From Ecdyonurus torrentis (lineage: Eukaryota; Arthropoda; Insecta; Ephemeroptera; Heptageniidae): a stretch of 64,000 bases of DNA. The translations under genes were made by a program, and so were the position numbers. The stretch is from NCBI GenBank assembly GCA_949318235.1, contig OX439128.1, positions 58,117,709-58,181,708 on the forward strand, given 5' to 3'. Within the stretch, counting starts at the first letter, position 1. The number at the start of each line of letters is the position of its first letter. Below, in pieces: positions 56,801 through 64,000 of this stretch. Below the pieces are notes generated by a model that was given only the letters and a program-made list of their open reading frames with translations, was not told the DNA's origin and ran no database searches.

Positions 56801-57885
56801 TAGCACCATTGGATTCTGCACATTTTTTCACATAAGAATCACTCCTTATTTACTTGATTACATGATTTTTTGTTTACAGATTAAAAACTCGATTATCTCA
56901 AAAACTATAAGAGTTAATATTTTTTTAATAGCACCATTGGTTTCGGCACATTTTTTTACATAAGAACAACTCCTTATTTACTTGATTACATGAACCTTTG
57001 TTTACAGATTAAAAACTCGTTTTTCTCAAAAACTATCAGAGGTAAAATTTTTTATTTAGCACCATTGGATTCGGCGCATTTTTTCACATAAGAATCACTT
57101 CTTATTTACTTGATTACATGAACTTTTGTTTACAGATTAAAAACTCGATTATCTCAAAAACTATAAAAGTTAAAATTTTTTAAATAGCACCATTGGTTTC
57201 GGCACATTTTTTCACATAAGAATCACTCCTTATTTTTTTGATTACATGAACTTTTGTTTGAAGGATAAAAACTCGTTTTTCTCAAAAACTATTAGAGTTA
57301 AAATTTTTTAACTAGCACCATTGGATTTGGCGCATTTTTTCACATAAGAATCATTCCTTATTTTCTTGATTACATGAACTTTTGTTTGAAGGATAAAAAC
57401 TCGTTTTTCTCAAAAACTATAAGAGTTAAAATTTTTTAAATAGCACCATTGGTTTCGGCACATTTTTTTACATAAGAATCACTCCTTATTTACTTGATTA
57501 CATGAACTTTTGTTTACAGATTAAAAACTCGTTTTTCTCAAAAACTATAAGAGTTAAAATTTTTTAAATAGCACCATTGGTTTCGGCACATATTTTTACA
57601 TAAGAACAACTCCTTATTTACTTGATTACATCAACTTTTGTTTACAGATTAAAAACTCGTTTTTCTCAAAAACTATAAGAGGTAAAATTTTTTATTTAGC
57701 ACCATTGGATTCGGCGCATTTTTTCACATAAGAATCACTTCTTATTTACTTGATTACATGAACTTTTGTTTACAGTTTAAAAACTCGATTATCTCAAAAA
57801 CTATAAGATTTAAAATTTTTTAAATAGCACCATTGGTTTCGGCACATTTTTTTACATAAGAACAACTCCTTATTTACTTGATTAC
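50846..57885 (+). repeat. Family B core HOR with alternating 9-, 15-, 8- and 15-monomer spacing
   Basis: The GTTTGAAGGATAAAA pair that marks the core lies at about 51,241, 52,392, 54,312, 55,336 and 57,256. The steps are about 1,151, 1,920, 1,024 and 1,920 bp, that is 9, 15, 8 and 15 monomers. The 15-monomer unit is the full one; the 8- and 9-monomer versions look like deletion derivatives lacking the GAGGTAGAA and TTTAAAAATTTT-type monomers. A private variant CATTACATC-type box (GATTACATCAAC) marks several of these copies at about 52,764, 54,684, 55,706 and 57,626. Confidence 0.78.
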
Positions 57886-60800
57886 ATAAACCTTTGCTTA
57901 CAGATTAAAAACTCGTTTTTCTCAAAAACTATAAGAGGTTAAAATTTTTTATTTAGCACCATTGGATTCGGCGCATTTTTTCACATAAGAATCACTTCTT
58001 TTTTACTTGATTACATGAACTTTTGTTTACAGATTAAAAACTCGTTTTTCTCAAAAACTATAAGAGTTAAAATTTTTTAAATAGCACCATTGGTTTCGGC
58101 ACATTTTTTTACATAAGAATCACTCCTTATTTACTTGATTACATGAACTTTTGTTTACAGATTTAAAACTCGTTTTTCTCAAAAACTATAAGAGTTAAAA
58201 TTTTTTAAATAGCACCATTGGTTTCGGCACATTTTTTCACATAAGAATCACTCCTTATTTTCTTGATTACATGAACTTTTTTGATAGATAAAAACTCGTT
58301 TTTCTCAAAAACTATTAGAGTTAAAATTTTTTAACTAGCACCATTCGATTTGGCGCATTTTTTCACATAAGAATCATTCCTTATTTTCTTGATTACATGA
58401 ACTTTTGTTTGAAGGATAAAAACTCGTTTTTCTCAAAAAACTATAAGAGTTAAAATTTTTTAAATAGCACCATTGGTTTCGGCACATTTTTTTACATAAG
58501 AATCACTCCTTGTTTACTTGATTACATGAACTTTTGTTTACAGATTAAAAACTCGTTTTTCTCAAAAACTATAAGAGTTAAAATTTTTTAAATAGCACCA
58601 TTGGTTTCGGCACATTTTTTTACATAAGAACAACTCCTTATTTACTTGATTACATGAACTTTTGTTTACAGATTAAAAACTCGTTTTTCTCAAAAACTAT
58701 AAGAGTTAAAATTTTTTAAATAGCACCATTGGTTTCGGCACATTTTTTTACATAAGAACAACTCCTTATTTACTTGATTACATGAACCTTTGTTTACAGA
58801 TAAAAAACTCGTTTTTCTCAAAAACTCTAAGAGGTAAAATTTTTTATTTAGCACCATTGGATTCGGCGCATTTTTTCACATAAGAATCACTTCTTATTTA
58901 CTTGATTACATGAACTTTTGTTTACAGATTAAAAACTCGATAATCTCAAAAACTATAAAAGTTAAAATTTTTTAAATAGCACCATTGGTTTCGGCACATT
59001 TTTTCACATAAGAATCACTCCTTATTTTCTTGATTACATGAACTTTTGTTTGAAGGATAAAAACTCGTTTTTATCAAAAACTATTAGAGTTAAAATTTTT
59101 AAACTAGCACCATTGGATTTGGCGCATTTTTTCACATAAGAATCATTCCTTATTTTCTTGATTACATGAACTTTTGTTTGAAGGATAAAAACTCGTTTTT
59201 CTCAAAAACTATAAGAGTTAAAATTTTTTAAATAGCACCATTGGTTTCGGCACATTTTTTTACTTAAGAATCACTCCTTATTTACTTGATTACATGAACT
59301 TTTGTTTACAGATTAAAAACTCGATTATCTCAAAAACTATGAGAGTTAAAATTTTTTAAATAGCACCATTGGTTTCGGCACATTTTTTTACATAAGAACA
59401 ACTCCTTATTTACTTGATTACATGAACCTTTGTTTACAGATTAAAAACTCGTTTTTCTCAAAAACTATAAGAGGTAAAATTTTTTATTTAGCACCATTGG
59501 ATTCGGCGCATTTTTTCACATAAGAATCACTTCTTATTTACTTGATTACATGAACTTTTGTTTACAGATTAAAAACTCGATTATCACAAAAACTATAAAA
59601 GTTAAAATTTTTTAAATAGCACCATTGGTTTCGGCACATTTTTTTTACATAAGAATCACTCCTTATTTACTTCATTACATGAACTTTTGTTTACAGATTA
59701 AAAACTCGTTTTTCTCAAAAACTATAAGAGTTAAAATTTTTTAAATAGCACCATTGGTTTCGGCACATTTTTTTACATAAGAACAACTCCTTATTTACTT
59801 GATTACATGAACCTTTGTTTACAGACAAAAAACTCGTTTTTCTCAAAAACTATAAGAGGTAAAATTTTTTATTTAGCACCATTGGATTCGGCGCATTTTT
59901 TCACATAAGAATCACTTCTTATTTACTTGATTACATGAACTTTTGTTTACAGATTAAAAACTCGATTATCTCAAAAACTATAAAAGTTAAAATTTTTTAA
60001 ATAGCACCATTGGTTTCGGCACATTTTTTCACATAAGAATCACTTCTTATTTTCTTGATTACATGAACTTTTGTTTGAAGGATAAAAACTCGTTTTTATC
60101 AAAAACTATTAGATTTAAAATTTTTAAACTAGCACCATTGGATTTGGCGCATTTTTTCACATAAGAATCATTCCTTATTTTCTTGATTACATGAACTTTT
60201 GTTTACAGATTAAAAACTCGTTTTTCTCAAAAACTATAAGAGTTAAAATTTTTTAAATAGCACCATTGGTTTCGGCACATATTTTTACATAAGAACAACT
60301 CCTTATTTACTTGATTACATGAACTTTTGTTTACAGATTAAAAACTCGTTTTTCTCAAAAACTATAAGAGGTAAAATTTTTTATTTAGCACCATTGGATT
60401 CGGCGCATTTTTTCACATAAGAATCACTTCTTATTTACTTGATTACATGAACTTTTGTTTACAGTTTAAAAACTCGATTATCTCAAAAACTATAAGATTT
60501 AAAATTTTTTAAATAGCACCATTGGTTTCGGCACATTTTTTTACATAAGAACAACTCCTTATTTACTTGATTACATAAACCTTTGCTTACAGATTAAAAA
60601 CTCGTTTTTCTCAAAAACTATAAGAGGTTAAAATTTTTTATTTAGCACCATTGGATTCGGCGCATTTTTTCACATAAGAATCACTTCTTTTTTACTTGAT
60701 TACATGAACTTTTGTTTACAGATTAAAAACTCGTTTTTCTCAAAAACTATAAGAGTTAAAATTTTTTAAATAGCACCATTGGTTTCGGCACATTTTTTTA

Positions 60801-62250
60801 CATAAGAATCACTCCTTATTTACTTGATTACATGAACTTTTGTTTACAGATTTAAAACTCGTTTTTCTCAAAAACTATAAGAGTTAAAATTTTTTAAATA
60901 GCACCATTGGTTTCGGCACATTTTTTCACATAAGAATCACTCCTTATTTTCTTGATTACATGAACTTTTTTGATAGATAAAAACTCGTTTTTCTCAAAAA
61001 CTATTAGAGTTAAAATTTTTTTACTAGCACCATTCGATTTGGCGCATTTTTTCACATAAGAATCATTCCTTATTTTCTTGATTACATGAACTTTTGTTTG
61101 AAGGATAAAAACTCGTTTTTCTCAAAAAACTATAAGAGTTAAAATTTTTTAAATAGCACCATTGGTTTCGGCACATTTTTTTACATAAGAATCACTCCTT
61201 GTTTACTTGATTACATGAACTTTTGTTTACAGATTAAAAACTCGTTTTTCTCAAAAACTATAAGAGTTAAAATTTTTTAAATAGCACCATTGGTTTCGGC
61301 ACATTTTTTTACATAAGAACAACTCCTTATTTACTTGATTACATGAACCTTTGTTTACAGATAAAAAACTCGTTTTTCTCAAAAACTCTAAGAGGTAAAA
61401 TTTTTTATTTAGCACCATTGGATTCGGCGCATTTTTTCACATAAGAATCACTTCTTATTTACTTGATTACATGAACTTTTGTTTACAGATTAAAAACTCG
61501 ATAATCTCAAAAACTATAAAAGTTAAAATTTTTTAAATAGCACCATTGGTTTCGGCACATTTTTTCACATAAGAATCACTCCTTATTTTCTTGATTACAT
61601 GAACTTTTGTTTGAAGGATAAAAACTCGTTTTTATCAAAAACTATTAGAGTTAAAATTTTTAAACTAGCACCATTGGATTTGGCGCATTTTTTCACATAA
61701 GTATCATTCCTTATTTTCTTGATTACATGAACTTTTGTTTGAAGGATAAAAACTCGTTTTTCTCAAAAACTATAAGAGTTAAAATTTTTTAAATAGCACC
61801 ATTGGTTTCGGCACATTTTTTTACTTAAGAATCACTCCTTATTTACTTGATTACATGAACTTTTGTTTACAGATTAAAAACTCGATTATCTCAAAAACTA
61901 TGAGAGTTAAAATTTTTTAAATAGCACCATTGGTTTCGGCACATTTTTTTACATAAGAACAACTCCTTATTTACTTGATTACATGAACCTTTGTTTACAG
62001 ATTAAAAACTCGTTTTTCTCAAAAACTATAAGAGGTAAAATTTTTTATTTAGCACCATTGGATTCGGCGCATTTTTTCACATAAGAATCACTTCTTATTT
62101 ACTTGATTACATGAACTTTTGTTTACAGATTAAAAACTCGATTATCACAAAAACTATAAAAGTTAAAATTTTTTAAATAGCACCATTGGTTTCGGCACAT
62201 TTTTTTTACATAAGAATCACTCCTTATTTACTTCATTACATGAACTTTTG
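57885..62250 (+). repeat. Terminal family B duplication: 57,885-59,690 and 60,575-62,235
   Basis: The block marked by ACATAAACCTTTGCTTAC, CTTTTTTGATAGATAAAA and ACTCTAAGAGG occurs again with an offset of about 2,690, which drops to about 2,560 after 58,790 because one monomer present near 58,660-58,790 is missing from the second copy. Later shared markers are TATGAGAGTTAAAA (about 59,338/61,898), GATTATCACAAAAAC (about 59,579/62,139), an eight-T run before ACATAAG, and ACTTCATTACATG (about 59,669/62,230). Confidence 0.82.
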
Positions 62251-62754
62251 ATTGAAGGATAAATACTCGTTTTTCTCAAAAACTATAAGAGTTAAAATTT
62301 TTTAAATAGCACCATTGGTTTCGGCACATTTTTTTACATAAGAATCACTCCTTATTTACTTGATTACATGAACTTTTGTTTACAGATTAAAAACTCGTTT
62401 TTCTCAAAAACTATAAGAGTTAAAATTTTTTCAATAGCTACATTGGTTTCGGCACATTTTTTTACATAAGAACAACTCCTTATTTACTTGATTACATGAA
62501 CTTTTGTTTACAGATTAAAAACTCGTTTTTCTCAAAAACTATAAGAGGTAAAATTTTTTATTTAGCACCATTGGATTCGGCGCATTTTTTCACATAAGAA
62601 TCACTTCTTATTTACTTGATTACATGAACCTTTGTTTACAGATTAAAAACTCGTTTTTCTCAAAAACTATAAGAGTTAAAATTTTTTAAATAGCACCATT
62701 GGTTTCGGCACATTTTTTTACATAAGAATCACTCCTTATTTACTTGATTACATG

Positions 62755-62812
62755 TGGTTTAGGTTTAGGTTTAGGTTTAGGTTTTGGTTTAGGTTTAGGT
62801 TTAGGTTTAGGG
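62755..62812 (+). repeat. GGTTTA hexamer microsatellite (telomere-like)
   Basis: Nine hexamers run from 62,756: four GGTTTA, one GGTTTT at 62,780-62,785, four GGTTTA, then GGG before the next repeat. Written as TTTAGG it resembles telomere repeats (TTAGG, TTAGGG, TTTAGGG are the well-known ones) but equals none of them. It is short and internal, and CGGTTTAGG also occurs as single copies in the right flank at 63,602 and 63,728. Local expansion from such a seed is therefore as likely as a telomeric origin. Confidence 0.9.
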
Positions 62813-63306
62813 TTGCCCGATTGCCCGATTGCCCGATTGCCCGATTGCCCGATTGCCCGATTGCCCGATTGCCCGATTGCCCGATTGCCCGATTGCCCGA
62901 TTGCCCGATTGCCCGATTGCCCGATTGCCCGATTGCCCGATTGCCCGATTGCCCGATTGCCCGATTGCCCGATTGCCCGATTGCCCGATTGCCCGATTGC
63001 CCGATTGCCCGATTGCCCGATTGCCCGATTGCCCGATTGCCCGATTGCCCGATTGCCCGATTGCCCGATTGCCCGATTGCCCGATTGCCCGATTGCCCGA
63101 TTGCCCGATTGCCCGATTGCCCGATTGCCCGATTGCCCGATTGCCCGATTGCCCGATTGCCCGATTGCCCGATTGACCGATTGCCCGATTGCCCGATTGC
63201 CCGATTGCCCGATTGCCCGATTGCCCGATTGCCCGATTGCCCGATTGCCCGATTGCCCGATTGCCCGATTGCCCGATTGCCCGATTGCCCGATTGCCCGA
63301 TTGCCC
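62813..63306 (+). repeat. TTGCCCGA octamer microsatellite, 61 full copies
   Basis: The 8-bp unit repeats in perfect phase from 62,813 to 63,300, followed by TTGCCC. One substitution is visible, C to A at 63,176 (unit TTGACCGA). After 63,306 the repeat decays through CTTATGCCCGATTTCCC. Because 8 is not a multiple of 3 and the unit makes no stop codon in several frames, long open frames appear on both strands (LPDCPIAR and GNRAIGQS repeats); these are by-products. The minus strand carries GGG every 8 bases with 5-base loops, a canonical G-quadruplex pattern. Confidence 0.98.
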
Positions 63307-64000
63307 TTATGCCCGATTTCCCAAGATAAGTGAATTTTGGGGAATTGTTCTGCACGACGGAATCTGCAAACGTCTCCCTGGCCCCCCACGCTTCTCGCAA
63401 CGTCCACCCGAGATCGGCCCCGACTCCCCCGACCGGGCACGCGTCCTCTTGACCCCCGACCTCCCACCTGACCCCCCTACTTCCGGTTCGGCGTCCCTCT
63501 CCCCCTAAACCGGCGACTCTGGCCATGGAAGTGTCTGACTGCCAACGACCGACCTGCTGCCCGATCTCCATCCTGCCCGACCCCCAGAGGTTGGGCACTT
63601 CCGGTTTAGGTGTAAACCCACCTAAACCGATTTGACTTGTCTTTTCTCGGGCAATCTCGACTTGTTTCGACTCGGGGTGACTGCTCGCCGATCTCTGACT
63701 TGCCCGACCCCCCTCCGACCTTTACTTCCGGTTTAGGTGGAAATCACACATTACTATCTCACTGTTGTGATATTCTAGGCAACCTCGACTCAGGGTGACC
63801 GCTCGCCGATCTCTGACTTGCCCGATCCCCTTATGGGTGTATTTTGGGGTGAGACATGCTTTTTCAAGTGTTTTTTGTTGTTTCTGATCATTTGACATAC
63901 TAACCTGAACTTATGATTTTTTGCCGTTTTTGGGAATTTTACCCCATTTAGGGGTTGTTTTTTGGGGTGATATGTTTTTTTCATGTGTTTTTTGTTGTTT
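63307..64000. repeat. Degenerate 118-127-bp tandem repeat, right flank
   Basis: Short blocks recur at regular spacing: ACTTCCGG at 63,479, 63,597 and 63,724 (118, 127), TGCCCGA before C-runs at 63,574, 63,701 and 63,819 (127, 118), CTCGCCGATCTCTGACTTG at 63,684 and 63,802 (118), TTTTGGGGTGA at 63,842 and 63,960 (118), and GTGTTTTTTGTTGTTT at 63,868 and 63,985 (117). Units are strongly diverged; the composition changes from C-rich to T-rich near 63,835. No gene is supported here: the open frame on the minus strand at 63,790-63,984 itself contains the 118-bp repeat (HPKKQPLNG and SPQNTPIRG). The window ends inside the repeat. Confidence 0.75.
63602..63629. repeat. Perfect 11-bp inverted repeat with 6-bp spacer
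   Basis: CGGTTTAGGTG (63,602-63,612) and CACCTAAACCG (63,619-63,629) are exact reverse complements separated by TAAACC. The left arm contains the GGTTTAGG sequence that matches the hexamer tract at 62,755-62,812. A further CTAAACCGG lies at 63,505-63,513. No T-run follows and there is no adjacent gene, so this is a structural or recombination feature, not a supported terminator. Confidence 0.85.

Larger units (their letters stand above)
41119..62754 (+). repeat. Satellite DNA family B, diverged 128-bp monomers in higher-order repeats
   Basis: The same monomer continues in the same orientation and register with different diagnostic variants: CGTTTTTCTC in place of CGATTATCTC, GGTTTCGGCACA, AGAACAACTCC, GTTTGAAGGATAAAA and GGTAAAATTTTTTATTTAGC. 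About 169 monomers are present. The first B monomer starts inside TGATTACATGATTTTTTG at about 41,119, directly after an ordinary A monomer. The GAATTC variant common in A was not seen here. The array ends just after GATTACATG at 62,754. HORs of 14 and 15 monomers dominate, with 8- and 9-monomer derivatives. No gene or insertion was found. Confidence 0.96.

Noticed and set aside
1..62754. CRISPR array
   Set aside because: The whole 128-bp monomer is repeated with scattered substitutions; there are no unique spacers of constant length between short identical repeats, and no cas genes.
1..62754. TTTTGTTTACAG as a splice acceptor, suggesting repeated exons
   Set aside because: It resembles a polypyrimidine tract plus AG, but there is no open exon downstream and every monomer contains it. 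Satellite conservation explains it better.
1..62754. Intrinsic DNA curvature from phased A-tracts
   Set aside because: The A/T tracts in the monomer lie about 16 bp apart (centres near 15, 31, 48, 66), not about 10.5 bp, so the usual rule for curvature is not met.
62755..62812. True chromosome end (telomere)
   Set aside because: Only nine hexamers are present, and other sequence continues for 1.2 kb to the right, so this is at most an internal remnant.
63340..63530. GC-rich stretch as a CpG island promoter
   Set aside because: The GC content comes from decayed GCCCGA and C-run repeats; there is no adjacent gene, TATA-like element or initiator that I can support.
62744..63598. Long open frames of 115-263 codons on both strands with LPDCPIAR or GNRAIGQS repeats
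   Set aside because: They arise because the 8-bp unit has no stop codon in the frames concerned and cycles through three frames every 24 bp. Overlapping frames on both strands, no codon structure and continuation into unrelated flank sequence make a protein unlikely.
63790..63984. Minus-strand open frame of 64 codons rich in lysine
   Set aside because: It is an internal repeat (HPKKQPLNG and SPQNTPIRG about 39 codons apart) that follows the 118-bp tandem repeat of the flank; no family is recognisable.

Overview
The window is non-coding repetitive DNA from a eukaryotic nuclear chromosome. I see no protein-coding gene, RNA gene, CRISPR array, insertion sequence or recognisable transposon. The evidence is one AT-rich satellite array in a single orientation from base 1 to about 62,754, roughly 490 monomers of 128 bp, followed by two microsatellites and a degenerate GC-rich tandem repeat. 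The organism cannot be named from this. The GGTTTA hexamer resembles telomere repeats but matches no standard telomere motif exactly, and it has a simpler local explanation.

Layout. (1) 1-41,118: satellite family A, at least ten recurrent 128/129-bp monomer subtypes arranged in higher-order repeats (HORs) of 6 to 27 monomers. (2) 41,119-62,754: family B, the same monomer in the same register but with different diagnostic substitutions and HORs mostly of 14-15 monomers. (3) 62,755-62,812: nine GGTTTA-type hexamers. (4) 62,813-63,306: 61 copies of TTGCCCGA with one substitution. (5) 63,307-64,000: a decayed tandem repeat of about 118-127 bp per unit, C-rich at first and T-rich at the end. This unit contains short sequences (TGCCCGA, CGGTTTAGG) that look like seeds of both microsatellites.

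The biology lies in how the array evolved. Unequal exchange has left readable scars: hybrid monomers at HOR junctions, a near-identical 3,456-bp (27-monomer) tandem duplication, an 18-monomer duplication with an exact hybrid joint at 7,249, hybrids that were later amplified themselves, and a 9.6-kb-spaced duplication in family B. HOR organisation and this level of homogeneity would suit a centromeric, pericentromeric or subtelomeric heterochromatin block, but nothing in the sequence proves which. Every short ORF in the satellite, and the long repetitive ORFs at 62.7-63.6 kb, follow from repeat arithmetic and are not genes.
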